64,000 nucleotides of DNA, from the NCBI RefSeq assembly GCF_002797735.1, contig NZ_PGFG01000001.1:1302001-1366000 (forward strand). Direction: 5' to 3'. This DNA is from Thermoflavifilum aggregans (GTDB taxonomy: Bacteria > Bacteroidota > Bacteroidia > Chitinophagales > Chitinophagaceae). Positions 9,972 to 18,904 of this stretch are shown piece by piece. Position 1 is the first letter of the stretch; every line of letters starts with the position of its first letter. The notes beneath the pieces were generated by a model, which saw only the letters and a program-made list of their open reading frames with translations, was not told the origin of the DNA and did no database searches. The translations under genes were made by a program, and so were the position numbers.

Positions 9972-10343
9972 TCATTTAATCCCGCTAAACCAGTGCTGTG
10001 CATTCTTGCCAATCACAGGTATGGGTTTCATGTTGCCGTTAATGGCTGCAATCAATCCGATGAGCCAGAGAATCAGCAATCCGATGTAGAGAAATATCAT
10101 CAATACACCTATTATCCAACCAAGTACGGGAATAAGAACCAACATCATTTGTGCAATCCAGATGCAGATTCCTATGATATACAATCCAATCGTCTGCCTG
10201 AGGTGAAATGCGCCCAGTTCCGATTTTTCATTATTATGCATGACGTAGGCGATTACCCATCCGATGATAGTCAGGTAACTCAGGACGGATACCATTTTTC
10301 CGTTTTCGGAAGTAGTACCCTGGGTGGAATGTGTCTGTTCCAT
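9972..10343 (-). CDS. DUF4870/Tic20-like small membrane protein
   Basis: 123 residues, with a short polar N-terminus and about three hydrophobic segments: SVLSYLTIIGWVIAYVM, the stretch around IGLYIIGICIWIAQMML, and FLYIGLLILWLIGLIAAING. The motif LGAFHLRQTIGLYI between the first two segments is typical of the DUF4870 family (FH-R-Q). It is a cytoplasmic-membrane protein of unknown function, convergent with the metallopeptidase gene. The family assignment is good; nothing in the context indicates a role. Confidence 0.75.
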   Translation of the reverse strand: MEQTHSTQGTTSENGKMVSVLSYLTIIGWVIAYVMHNNEKSELGAFHLRQTIGLYIIGICIWIAQMMLVLIPVLGWIIGVLMIFLYIGLLILWLIGLIAAINGNMKPIPVIGKNAQHWFSGIK

Positions 10344-10475
10344 GGTATATTATTTTAAGGTTAACAATGCATGCTCCTGATATATTATATTTCATGTACT
10401 TGTGTAATGCCATGCAGCGTGTTATCACTTATGCATCAGATAAACAATATTATCTCCAACCTATTGTATGAAGAA

Positions 10476-11036
10476 TTATTCCATCTTTTTTATTTTGAAT
10501 GAGCCACTTACTTTGTAGAGATGAGTTGGTAAAGATTCTACTTCATTACCATTATCAGTCAATATACCCGAAAATGTACCGACCAGGAAGTCGCCGTTTT
10601 TTTTCGGATAACTTGTTACAATAACCTGCCCCTGCTTACCCATCAAGATAACATTATTGACAACGTTGAGGTCTATTCTCGCATTTTTTTTAGGATCCTC
10701 ATTTTTATTTGAAAAAACAAATGTTCCTGTGCCTGATGGAGTAATGCGAATATTCATAGTGAGGAAGAATGATTTGTCACCTATTACCGCATCTCCTGAA
10801 AAGCCAAAACCGGCATAGCTTTTATCTGATTCCTCGCCAAACCCCACATTGGAGCCGTTTTCCCACCAGAAGGTGAAAGTGCCTGCAGGAACAGCAAGGT
10901 CGTTGGGCTTCTCCGGCTGGATGGTTAACACCACTTTTCCCGTATTTAACATATCATCTAATGATGGTTGGGCATTCACGGAAAAATAAGTGAGCAATGA
11001 TAGAATGTAAACGACTAATACTATTCTTCTTTTCAT
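10476..11036 (-). CDS. Secreted protein of unknown function
   Basis: I do not recognise this 186-residue protein. A signal peptide (RRIVLVVYILSLLTYFSVNAQ) ends near residue 23. The mature part is beta-rich with alternating polar and hydrophobic residues (GTFTFWWENGSNVGFGEE) and looks like a small beta-sandwich. It ends with a basic KIKKME tail. It is the last gene of a five-gene run on this strand, 25 bp after the 315-residue secreted protein, so it probably acts with the other exported products of that run. Confidence 0.7.
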   Translation of the reverse strand: MKRRIVLVVYILSLLTYFSVNAQPSLDDMLNTGKVVLTIQPEKPNDLAVPAGTFTFWWENGSNVGFGEESDKSYAGFGFSGDAVIGDKSFFLTMNIRITPSGTGTFVFSNKNEDPKKNARIDLNVVNNVILMGKQGQVIVTSYPKKNGDFLVGTFSGILTDNGNEVESLPTHLYKVSGSFKIKKME

Positions 11037-11061
11037 AGCAATGAAATTTATAGTTTGTAAT

Positions 11062-12009
11062 TTATTTTCCCATCATGCTGTTGATATCGTCCCAATTTAT
11101 TTTATTGATCACATCCTTAACTTTATCTGGTCTTCCTTCTATGTGTGCACACAAATTCTGCAATACATCACACTTGATTGATTTTACACCATTCAGTGTG
11201 GCGGCGGAAGAGGTAAAAGGTTTTTCAAACATGGGCCGCCAGTTGTTGTAGGAATCTTTGGGTTGGTAATTGCCAAACAGAATGGTAGCAACGGACGCAG
11301 GGCTATTGAAAAAATAACCTTTGTAAGTAAACTCATAGGCATGACGATCGGGAGGCTCCTTATTTATCAGCATCCCGGCATAGAAAGCCCCCGGCACCTG
11401 TAGTGCAGATTGGGGAATGAGTGAACGTTGTCCGCCATCTTCCATGCCTGTTGTCACATGGTACGGATTAATACCGAAGTGAACTAACACGATGGTTCCT
11501 TCGGTGAATGCTGTGGTATTCTTCAGATCTTCTTTTTGCAGAGCAACCATATCCTGCTCATTTACACTTTTTTCCATCCGGTGCATCCATTCTTCTCGCC
11601 ATTGCCGCCATAGCATCAGAGAATCTCTATTAACAACTATAATGAAGGCGAGATGATCCTCGTTCGGTGGTCTTTTTTCATAGGGGGTAGCTTCCCAGTT
11701 CGCAAAGTTGATAAATTGGAAAGGTGGTCCATCAAAATATTCATCGGTTAACTGATATACCTGCCATCCATTTTGTTTGGCTGTTTTTTGTAAAACATCA
11801 CTAATCTCATTGCGCATTTTTCTTTGAAAGGCAAGGCCTTGTTCAATAGCGCCGTTTCCTTTTCGAGCAGACCAATCATCTGCCTGCGAAATAGATGTTG
11901 CGTTAGGACAAGGCGCCGGCCAGTAGTTGCAGGGATAGTTTTGAGCATTTATCTGGACAAACAAGAAAACGAGAGGGATGCAAAGGAATTTATATTGTAA
12001 TGACTTCAT
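11062..12009 (-). CDS. Secreted protein of unknown function
   Basis: 315 residues with a signal peptide (FLCIPLVFLFVQINAQ). The mature N-terminus carries two close cysteines (YPCNYWPAPCP), and another pair lies near the C-terminus (IKCDVLQNLCAH), so disulfides are plausible. The central region is mixed alpha/beta with many Trp residues (WRQWREEWMHRM). I recognise no domain. It is fourth in the five-gene run, 71 bp after the 413-residue protein and 25 bp before the 186-residue one. Confidence 0.7.
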   Translation of the reverse strand: MKSLQYKFLCIPLVFLFVQINAQNYPCNYWPAPCPNATSISQADDWSARKGNGAIEQGLAFQRKMRNEISDVLQKTAKQNGWQVYQLTDEYFDGPPFQFINFANWEATPYEKRPPNEDHLAFIIVVNRDSLMLWRQWREEWMHRMEKSVNEQDMVALQKEDLKNTTAFTEGTIVLVHFGINPYHVTTGMEDGGQRSLIPQSALQVPGAFYAGMLINKEPPDRHAYEFTYKGYFFNSPASVATILFGNYQPKDSYNNWRPMFEKPFTSSAATLNGVKSIKCDVLQNLCAHIEGRPDKVKDVINKINWDDINSMMGK

Positions 12010-12080
12010 GAATTTTATTTTTGTCTTTATAATCCCAACATCAGTATGAGATTTTTGAAAATTTGCTCTTACTCAAAGTT

Positions 12081-13322
12081 TCAGTTTAGTTTTTCCACTT
12101 TAATTACAATACTTCCTTTCAGGTCTCCAACACTTTCTTCCTGAAAGATATTCAATGGAATACTATTCTTTTTGTTGAAAGTACCCTTGAATTTCAAGAG
12201 GGTTCCCATATTTACAGGTGTATTGGGCATCACAGGTACTCCATAAGCCAAAGGATTGGTTTGGGTGCCTTGCATGCCTTTTACAAAATCTTCCGTGCTT
12301 TGCGATGTTCCCGCTGGTTTTTGATTTAAGTTTTTAAACAAATCGCCTCGTCCACGTTCTTCCATTATCTTTTGCATTTTTAATAAGTCCTTCTTTCCCT
12401 GAGGTGTTTTTAAATAATTGGGATCTTTCAGGTGTTCCTTAATTTGTTTAACCTCGTCTAACTCAGCATAGTCTCTTTCTTTGGCGGTATTGGCTTCACT
12501 TCTTTCTATATCACTAAAGCAACCACGAATAATACCGGTAGTACAAGCCGGGCAATTAGCGACTTCTTTTAGGACTCTATAATTCTGGCCAAGGAATTTA
12601 CCATCTTTTGTAGGATCAAAGCAGTCAAATGAAATAACAGCGGGAACGGTATCGGATTGGGCAATATTACCAATGTTTAATGTATAAGGAATATCATAAT
12701 CATATTTTCCTATTAAAAGCATGTGAGCAGATGAAGCTGAAATTACATGCAAATGCATATTACGGGTACCATCATGATTTTTGATTTGATTCGTTCCATC
12801 GGCAAACGATACCAGCTTAGCAAAACTTTCTCCTTCCAATTCCCAATGTAAACCATCCGGACCGGATACATTTATATGCATGGTAATCTTGTAAGGAGCT
12901 TCTACAATTTTGATATTGCAGATAAGTGTCACTAAAGTTTTTGATTTATCATCCGGCTGAAAACTTACAGATATGGCAACCGGATTTTTAGCTGGTATTT
13001 TGGATGGTGCCGTGTACACTGCTTTTAAGAAGCTCATGTCTGGTATTAACGTACCTTCTGATCCGCTTAAGGTGGTTGAATTTCCATTAATCATCCAATG
13101 CGGTGTGTTTGCATTTCCAAGGCCGATATCAGTAGCCTCCTTTACAGGCATTCCAGATATGGAGTCAAGTTTTTTTATGGTTAAAGTCAACGATTGATTA
13201 GGTCTGAGTGTGGCCGAGGAGGGTAGTAGAACATAATCATTCACTGTTTGCGCATGCAAAGGCAAAACAGGAAGTATAATAGCAAAAAGGATTATGTTTT
13301 TTAGAATCAAGTAATGTTTCAT
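12081..13322 (-). CDS. Secreted protein of unknown function with N-terminal Ig-like region
   Basis: 413 residues with a signal peptide ending near LPLHAQ. Residues of about 30-140 look like a bacterial Ig-like fold (VLLPSSATLRPNQSLTLTIK and VYTAPSKIPAKNPVAISVSFQP), of the kind found in surface proteins. A CPACTTG motif near residue 255 resembles a thioredoxin-type CxxC, but nothing else supports a redox fold. After it comes a charged, probably helical linker and a short beta-rich tail. It is third in the run. I do not recognise the whole protein. Confidence 0.65.
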   Translation of the reverse strand: MKHYLILKNIILFAIILPVLPLHAQTVNDYVLLPSSATLRPNQSLTLTIKKLDSISGMPVKEATDIGLGNANTPHWMINGNSTTLSGSEGTLIPDMSFLKAVYTAPSKIPAKNPVAISVSFQPDDKSKTLVTLICNIKIVEAPYKITMHINVSGPDGLHWELEGESFAKLVSFADGTNQIKNHDGTRNMHLHVISASSAHMLLIGKYDYDIPYTLNIGNIAQSDTVPAVISFDCFDPTKDGKFLGQNYRVLKEVANCPACTTGIIRGCFSDIERSEANTAKERDYAELDEVKQIKEHLKDPNYLKTPQGKKDLLKMQKIMEERGRGDLFKNLNQKPAGTSQSTEDFVKGMQGTQTNPLAYGVPVMPNTPVNMGTLLKFKGTFNKKNSIPLNIFQEESVGDLKGSIVIKVEKLN

Positions 13323-13347
13323 AGATTAACGAATTAATCTCAAAGCA

Positions 13348-14577
13348 TTACATTTTCACAAACTCCACTCTTCTGTTATTGGCCCTTCCTTCCGGCGTGT
13401 CGTTGGTGTCCATGGGTTTGGTATCGCCGAAGCCCTTGGTGGTTAGGCGTGAGGCATCAATGCCCATGCTTACCAGTTGTGCTTTTACGGCATCTGCTCT
13501 TTGCTGTGACAAAGTCATGTTATGAGCCGAATTGCCTGTATTATCGGTATGTCCGTCTATTTCATATTTCAGTGATGGATTTTTTTGCAGTACATTGAAT
13601 ATTTGATTGATGGTACCCATGCTTTCGGGTTTGATGGTGGCTTTATCTATATCAAATAATATCCCATGGGTTACAATTTTGGCATCGGTAGTGGCTGTTT
13701 TGTAAATATCAATTCCTCCTGCAGCAATGCGAATATTTTTGATATAGGTATCTTCATAACCACTTATATTAAACGTAACGTTATTAGGTTTTCCCGTGAG
13801 GTTGTTTACATTGATGACGCGGTACTGATCAACATACACTTTGCCCACATTCTTATTCACGGCAATCGCAATATGATGCCAGGTATTGGGCTTTTTCAAT
13901 ATCTCGTTTAATTCTGCAGGGTAATCGGAACTTAAAGTCCACATTACATCACCATCCTGAAATTGGATGCCCGGGGTAATATCCTCACCACCAGAGTAAT
14001 ATACACGATGGCCAAAATCAATATTCATATGATACAGACCATATTTTGGGTTTTTATAGTCAAATTCTACCGTAAATTGTTCAGGCATGTATTGTTGATT
14101 GGTCATGCGGGGCGTAAAAGTGATGGTAGGTCCTGCAATGGTTCGGATGACATTTTCACCATCTATATTTTGTATATCCATTTGCCCTTCGATCAGCGTA
14201 AACTGGGAAGGTATTTCACCGGCTTGTTCATCGGTGAGATTGGATTGAAAAATAATTTTATCACCGGGTACAAAATCGTAATTTTTATAACTGGTAAGTG
14301 TTGGTGTAGCTGATTGACTGCTACTTGAATTTGTATTGGAAGATTGGTTAGTGTTGGTACCGCTGTTATTGTTTCCGTTTTTTGAATTATTGGATGAGCC
14401 ATTTTGCGTGGATGGGTCCACTTTATCTAAACCTTTATCAATAGCTTTATTTTCATTGTTGTCCACACGCTGATTGGTTTTGTCCACGATTTTGTCCTTC
14501 AGCTTCTTTAAAAGTTGTCCATTAGAAGCCACAGAGAAAAGTGAAAAAATCATGACAAGGAAGAATAACTTTTTCAT
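13348..14577 (-). CDS. OmpA-family protein with a lectin/LamG-like domain
   Basis: 409 residues. A signal peptide ends near SVASNGQ. A low-complexity Asn/Ser/Thr-rich linker (about 55-90) follows. Residues of about 95-290 form a beta-rich region with a TWHHIAIAVNK stretch typical of concanavalin/LamG folds. The C-terminal OmpA peptidoglycan-binding domain is unmistakable: GILFDIDKATIKPES, EIDGHTDNTGN, LSQQRADAVKAQLVSMGI and RANNRRVEF. The protein should be outer-membrane linked or periplasmic and grip peptidoglycan. It gives a cell-envelope setting to the other secreted proteins of the run. Confidence 0.85.
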   Translation of the reverse strand: MKKLFFLVMIFSLFSVASNGQLLKKLKDKIVDKTNQRVDNNENKAIDKGLDKVDPSTQNGSSNNSKNGNNNSGTNTNQSSNTNSSSSQSATPTLTSYKNYDFVPGDKIIFQSNLTDEQAGEIPSQFTLIEGQMDIQNIDGENVIRTIAGPTITFTPRMTNQQYMPEQFTVEFDYKNPKYGLYHMNIDFGHRVYYSGGEDITPGIQFQDGDVMWTLSSDYPAELNEILKKPNTWHHIAIAVNKNVGKVYVDQYRVINVNNLTGKPNNVTFNISGYEDTYIKNIRIAAGGIDIYKTATTDAKIVTHGILFDIDKATIKPESMGTINQIFNVLQKNPSLKYEIDGHTDNTGNSAHNMTLSQQRADAVKAQLVSMGIDASRLTTKGFGDTKPMDTNDTPEGRANNRRVEFVKM

Positions 14578-14633
14578 AATTTCTTATTTTAATTGTTACT
14601 AAATATTTTTTGTTTTTAATTAATAGCCATACC

Positions 14634-15314
14634 CTAAGCCTGAAATTTATTGCCGGTATTGTAATCAAATAATGAATTAGCAGTAGGAGCATCGTGATTT
14701 AAGTTTACATTCGTCCTTCGTACAGGATCATTTTGAGCGGAACTTCCATCAGGAGTCGTAAAAGTAAGCGTTAACGTAATTAGCAACATTTGCACATTGT
14801 GATGTCCATTCCATCCTGATTCTCTTGTACTTGAGCTTCCATGAACAGGTAAACCGGGGATAATCTGGGTATTTATCTGAGGTTTCGTATCTTCAAAGGA
14901 TGGTTTTTTAAGAAAATGAATGGTCAGCCTGGTGCCCTCATCCATTGTGTAGGAATGTGATGGATTCTGGAAGGCATCCCCGAACTCATTTTGTCTTTGT
15001 TTGTATAATAGAGTCGCTTGAAATTCTTTCCATTCTGTTAGAGGCAACACAACATTTTTTGTTTGACTGATAATAATAGCCATATTAGCAGAGGAATTGG
15101 GAGCCGGAGCAGCTGTTTTTCCATGGGATGCGGCAGGCTTGAACTGATAAACCGGTTTATTACTTTTCTTCGTATTATCACTGCTTGTAGATAGTCTGTT
15201 GATGTACTGATTTTGTGCTATGCTAATCGAAAGCAAAACCCATGACAAACTGCAGAAAAAAATAATCTTTTTCACGATATTGTTTTTTACTTTCACAAAG
15301 CTATTATTGTCCAT
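14634..15314 (-). CDS. Secreted protein of unknown function, first gene of a five-gene run
   Basis: 226 residues from the ATG at 15314. A GTG at 15275 would give a more compact signal peptide (KKIIFFCSLSWVLLSISIAQ) and is an equal candidate for the start. The mature part begins with a Ser/Lys/Ala-rich stretch and then shows beta-rich segments, but no domain I recognise. It heads the run 14634 to 10476 and lies about 300 bp downstream of the response-regulator gene on the same strand, so that two-component pair is a candidate regulator by position only. Confidence 0.6.
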   Translation of the reverse strand: MDNNSFVKVKNNIVKKIIFFCSLSWVLLSISIAQNQYINRLSTSSDNTKKSNKPVYQFKPAASHGKTAAPAPNSSANMAIIISQTKNVVLPLTEWKEFQATLLYKQRQNEFGDAFQNPSHSYTMDEGTRLTIHFLKKPSFEDTKPQINTQIIPGLPVHGSSSTRESGWNGHHNVQMLLITLTLTFTTPDGSSAQNDPVRRTNVNLNHDAPTANSLFDYNTGNKFQA

Positions 15315-15615
15315 AAAACTGTACAATCGAATGAAAATATGATTTTAGTGGATAGGCATTTATGGAAAAATGTATGCAGCATTTCTAACATAGTATAGAT
15401 ATTTGACATTTTTGCAAATGCCTGTACATGTGTTCCTCATTTGCTTGCATGAACCCTGAATGTGTATAGTAAATTTTGATTACCAGGAAACCTGGCAACT
15501 TCTTCTGTGTATTGTATATCATGGATTGTAACCCGTTATGAAGCGGGATAGTGGATTTTCTTTCTCAGAACTGTTAATTTTTTACATGAGGATATGTGTA
15601 CTGAAAACCTGTGTT
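15315..15615. other. Intergenic stretch between the response regulator and the secreted-protein run
   Basis: There is no credible gene. GTACTGAAAA (15598-15607) and TTTTCAGTAC (15621-15630) form a 10-bp inverted repeat overlapping the response-regulator stop codon, possibly a transcript-end hairpin, although no clear T-run follows. A small CCAGG/CCTGG hairpin lies at 15483-15495. The promoter for the secreted-protein run should lie here, but no clear TANNTTTG box was found. Confidence 0.4.
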
Positions 15616-16269
15616 TTATTTTTTCAGTACCTTGGCTACTGCCTCAGCCTTGGAATTTACCTGTAGTTTTTCATAAATATGCATGATGTGTGTACGAACC
15701 GTACTGATGCTGATAAAAAGTTTGTCCGCAATTTGCTGATAACTTTCTCCATTTACCAGATCTTCAAGGATTTCTTTTTCCCTGCCTGTAAGTTCCCATT
15801 CCTGATGAGATGGCTGCATTTTATTTCTGAATATTTCGAGGGTCCGGTTGGCTATAAAAGGAGTCATAGGTGCTCCACCCTCATACAGCATAACAAGGGA
15901 TTGAATAATTTCATCTGGAGATACATTTTTCAGTAAATAACCGGAGGCACCGGCACAGATAGAATCAAATATCTTCTGATCATCCGCAAATACGGTGTAC
16001 ATCATGATTCGTACATGGGGAAAATAATTATGAATAATATGTACGCAGTCAATCCCCGATTCTTTTCCTTTCAGAGCAATATCTACCAGGGCAACATCCG
16101 GGTTGCAAATCCTGTATTCTGGTATAATGAGATGGCTGCTGTCGAGAACGGATACAACCTGCAATTTTCCGGATTCATTCAGGATTTCTTTCAGTGAGTT
16201 TCTCAGTGTAGCATTATCTTCGATAATAGCTACCCTAATCAGGCGTGTATTTTTGTTATCTCGCATCAT
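15616..16269 (-). CDS. LuxR/NarL-type response regulator
   Basis: DNA-binding response regulator of the NarL/FixJ class. The ATG pair at 16269/16266 (MMRDNKNTRLIRVAIIEDN) is chosen because the longer frame to 16407 overlaps the kinase gene and adds a non-homologous leader. The receiver domain spans about residues 12-130, with acidic pocket EDN and phospho-acceptor Asp in VALVDIALKG. The C-terminal GerE helix-turn-helix is LTGREKEILEDLVNGESYQQIADKLF-type, followed by ISTVRTHIMHIYEKL. It starts 55 bp after the histidine kinase gene and is surely its partner. Confidence 0.93.
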   Translation of the reverse strand: MMRDNKNTRLIRVAIIEDNATLRNSLKEILNESGKLQVVSVLDSSHLIIPEYRICNPDVALVDIALKGKESGIDCVHIIHNYFPHVRIMMYTVFADDQKIFDSICAGASGYLLKNVSPDEIIQSLVMLYEGGAPMTPFIANRTLEIFRNKMQPSHQEWELTGREKEILEDLVNGESYQQIADKLFISISTVRTHIMHIYEKLQVNSKAEAVAKVLKK

Positions 16270-16324
16270 GACGCAACTAAATTCGGTATAAAACGGTATA
16301 TAAAATATCGGATAATCATCTGAT

Positions 16325-18244
16325 TTATATGGATACCTGCAAATGAATACAGGTGCCTTTCCCGGGGGCCGACTCAATGGTGAGGCTCCCCCCGCAATCT
16401 TCAGCACGGAATTTCATATTTTTTAATCCATTTCCTTCTGTCTGTGTTTCGATGAAGCCCTTGCCATCATCTTCAATGGTCAGATGAAGATTTCCCTGGA
16501 GCTGGTATAGTCGTACAACCACCGTGCTCGCTTCTGCGTATTTTAACACATTGCATACACCTTCTTTAAAAATCAAAAAAATGTTTTTCCGCTTGTTCAT
16601 ATCCAGAATCACTTCCCGGATATGTTCCTCTTCTTCAAAGTGAAACTGAATATTTTTAGCCCGGGTAAGTGGCAGGGCATAATAGATCATTCGCTGGATA
16701 AGTTTTTTCATGCTATCATGCACGGGATGTATCGCCCAAACGATGTCACTCATGTTTTCCATCATATCGGCAGATATCTGACTGATTTTACGAAAGATAT
16801 TTTTTGCTTCTTTCAGGGTCATCTTTTTGCGATTTACGGCTGCATTGCTATATAACAGGATGGAAGTCAATGTTGCGCCGATATCATCGTGCAAGTCTTT
16901 TGCAATATTATTCCGGATGTTATCCATATTTTTCCTTAATTGTTCATTCTCCTGTAACTGAGCGATAAGCCTTTGCTGATGTTTTATTTTTTCTTTTTCT
17001 ACCCTTCTGTTCTTTAATCCCAGCGAGGTTGTGAAGATGATGGTTTCTATAACTACTCCTATCTGACCAGTAACCAAGCTGTTTAGGTTTGAGGATAGAA
17101 GCCCCCAATCGATTTGCAGAAGTGTGATAAGAATACCTATTACTCCCCCCAGTCCGGCTATCATGCTACCGGTTAGAATCAGGGTAACCAGGATATCATG
17201 ATGCTTGATTAATTTAAAGATGAGATATAGACAACAAGCGAATACAAACACAATGCTCACCATGAGCAGATCATTTATCCATACTTCTCCCGGAAACAAA
17301 ATGCGAAGTATTAAATCAATGATCACATATATCCAGATTGTATGCTCGAGATAACGAACACTTTTTTCAACAGATGCGTCCAGGTGTTTCAGTTCCAGAA
17401 AATACCGGATGAACATCAGGTAGAACAGGTAAGGAAGCATCAGGAGAAAGGCTTTAAGGTAGAACCTCAATTCCGGATAATAGGCAAAGGGCGAGTAGAT
17501 ACCCGTTTCCTGGTAATACTTGTGCAGGTAATACATCGTTACCAGCACCAGGTAGAGAAAATAACAGGGATACTCTTTCCTTTTCACAATGATCCATTGA
17601 AACAGCACATATAGCATCTGGGAACACATAAATCCGAGAAAAAGCAATTGCAGGAACCGGGCACGACGATCGCCATAATATTGTTGCAGAAAAGATTGCA
17701 GCAGGGAAGGCCGGCTGTAAATTTCCAGATTGCTCATGCCCACCTCGTCATCAGATGTGGATGAGAGCTGCAGCAGATATGTTGTTTGTCTTTGTGGTGG
17801 TATTTCAAATTCTACTGTTTGCAGCAGCGACGGGGGAGTAGAGGCAGATTTTTCCGCAGCCGGCCCTCCTGTTAACTGAGGGGTGTCGTCGGGGAGCAAT
17901 GCATAGAGCACCATTTTCCCAAAATAGTCTACATGCAGGTATGCCCTGACAGGCTGAGGATCGGTATTTTCAAGAGAAAAACGGATCCAGTAACAAACCC
18001 TTTGGCCGTATTGCTTTATCCATTTTTCCAGGACATCGCTGTTGGTGATAAAAGGCTGTTGGAGGATGGAGGAAGGGATAGCCCTGCGATCGTGGCAAAT
18101 CTGGAAACCAATCGGACCTGCAGTCTGTATGCCTGGAAGATTGTGGATAACGACTTGCAGAGAATCGGCCATACCAGTCACATACACTCCAAATATCAAC
18201 CCCAGAGTGAGGAAATATTTTCGAAAAACAAGGGTTAAACTCAA
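16325..18244 (-). CDS. 7TM-DISM sensor histidine kinase
   Basis: 639-residue membrane sensor kinase. It has a signal/anchor segment at the N-terminus, then an extracytoplasmic 7TMR-DISMED2-like beta domain to about residue 190 (RVCYWIRFSLENTDPQPVRAYL is typical). Seven membrane helices lie at about 195-400. After a coiled-coil linker (about 405-445) comes a HisKA_3 dimerisation domain, with the phospho-accepting His in AKDLHDDIGATLTSI at about residue 451. The C-terminal HATPase_c has DDGKGF and GNGLKNMKFRAED. It pairs with the LuxR-type regulator directly downstream. The signal is unknown; DISMED2 domains are often thought to bind carbohydrates. Confidence 0.93.
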   Translation of the reverse strand: MSLTLVFRKYFLTLGLIFGVYVTGMADSLQVVIHNLPGIQTAGPIGFQICHDRRAIPSSILQQPFITNSDVLEKWIKQYGQRVCYWIRFSLENTDPQPVRAYLHVDYFGKMVLYALLPDDTPQLTGGPAAEKSASTPPSLLQTVEFEIPPQRQTTYLLQLSSTSDDEVGMSNLEIYSRPSLLQSFLQQYYGDRRARFLQLLFLGFMCSQMLYVLFQWIIVKRKEYPCYFLYLVLVTMYYLHKYYQETGIYSPFAYYPELRFYLKAFLLMLPYLFYLMFIRYFLELKHLDASVEKSVRYLEHTIWIYVIIDLILRILFPGEVWINDLLMVSIVFVFACCLYLIFKLIKHHDILVTLILTGSMIAGLGGVIGILITLLQIDWGLLSSNLNSLVTGQIGVVIETIIFTTSLGLKNRRVEKEKIKHQQRLIAQLQENEQLRKNMDNIRNNIAKDLHDDIGATLTSILLYSNAAVNRKKMTLKEAKNIFRKISQISADMMENMSDIVWAIHPVHDSMKKLIQRMIYYALPLTRAKNIQFHFEEEEHIREVILDMNKRKNIFLIFKEGVCNVLKYAEASTVVVRLYQLQGNLHLTIEDDGKGFIETQTEGNGLKNMKFRAEDCGGSLTIESAPGKGTCIHLQVSI

Positions 18245-18278
18245 ACTACAACATTTGCAAGTAAGTTAATAAAAAAAT

Positions 18279-18300
18279 ACCTCCCTGAGAACAGGGAGGT
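18279..18300 (-). terminator. Intrinsic terminator not explained by an annotated gene
   Basis: ACCTCCCTG (18279-18287), loop AGAA, CAGGGAGGT (18292-18300) make a perfect 9-bp stem. On the minus strand it is followed by a run of seven T (18277-18271). The nearest upstream minus-strand gene ends 330 bp away and already has its own terminator. It also lies just upstream of the histidine kinase start. Confidence 0.7.
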
Positions 18301-18582
18301 CTTAACCCTTTGAAAAATTACTACTCTCTGCTATTGTGCAGCTGCTCTTTACAGTGCACCTGCACAGATAGATGCAAATGATGTTGTAAAACTACATACT
18401 GCAGTAAATGCACGAGGTTAATGGCTTGTTATAGATCGTTAATCTATTGTTATCGAGACAATGTGTGTGTGAAGATCAACAGAATGGCCGGACTGACCGG
18501 GTTTCTAAGTAAGCAAAATTCACAACAATTCTAAATTAATTTTCTCTTTTCTTTTATCCTTCATAAGGTATGAAAATAAAAA

Positions 18583-18606
18583 AGCGCAGGTCAGGTAACC
18601 TGCGCT
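18583..18606 (-). terminator. Intrinsic terminator after the small His/Met-rich protein gene
   Basis: AGCGCAGGT (18583-18591) pairs with ACCTGCGCT (18598-18606) across a 6-nt loop. On the minus strand the stem is followed by TTTTTTATTTT. It ends 22 bp downstream of the stop codon at 18628. Confidence 0.85.
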
Positions 18607-18627
18607 GAATCCCGGATAGGGATAGTA

Positions 18628-18813
18628 TTATTTACCCCCATTGGAAGTGCTGTCCTTGCCAGTTTTTTTCATATGATGCATGCCTTTTTTATGCATCACA
18701 TGTTCTTTGTGATAGGATTTTTTGGCAGCAGTTGTGTCTTTTTTTACATGCTGCCCAAAGGCAGTACCTGTTACCAGAGCCAGCAGGGCCATTGACATCA
18801 GTAACTTTTTCAT
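18628..18813 (-). CDS. Small secreted His/Met/Lys-rich protein
   Basis: 61 residues from the ATG at 18813, which begins a textbook signal peptide (KKLLMSMALLALVTGTAFGQ). The longer frame to 18912 adds a non-coding leader. The mature part, about 40 residues, is dense in His, Met, Lys, Ser and Thr (KEHVMHKKGMHHMKKTGKD), without any hydrophobic core. Such composition suggests an extended periplasmic peptide that could bind metal ions, but this is inference from composition. It has its own terminator and no obvious partner. Confidence 0.65.
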   Translation of the reverse strand: MKKLLMSMALLALVTGTAFGQHVKKDTTAAKKSYHKEHVMHKKGMHHMKKTGKDSTSNGGK

Positions 18814-18904
18814 ATACTTACATTTTAAAGTGAATGATGTCAGATATATTTCAAACCCTGTACCATAGCATGTAAATACAGTTTTAAAAATAGTTAAGCG
18901 ATAG

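Larger units (their letters stand above)
18245..18627. other. Gene-free stretch with an unassigned minus-strand terminator
   Basis: 383 bp without a credible gene. It holds two minus-strand intrinsic terminators, at 18583-18606 and 18279-18300, annotated separately. The segment between them (about 18301-18580) has a further inverted pair, GTGCAG/CTGTGCAC-like around 18333-18358 on the plus strand. A transcript that starts and ends inside this stretch would explain the second terminator. Confidence 0.4.
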
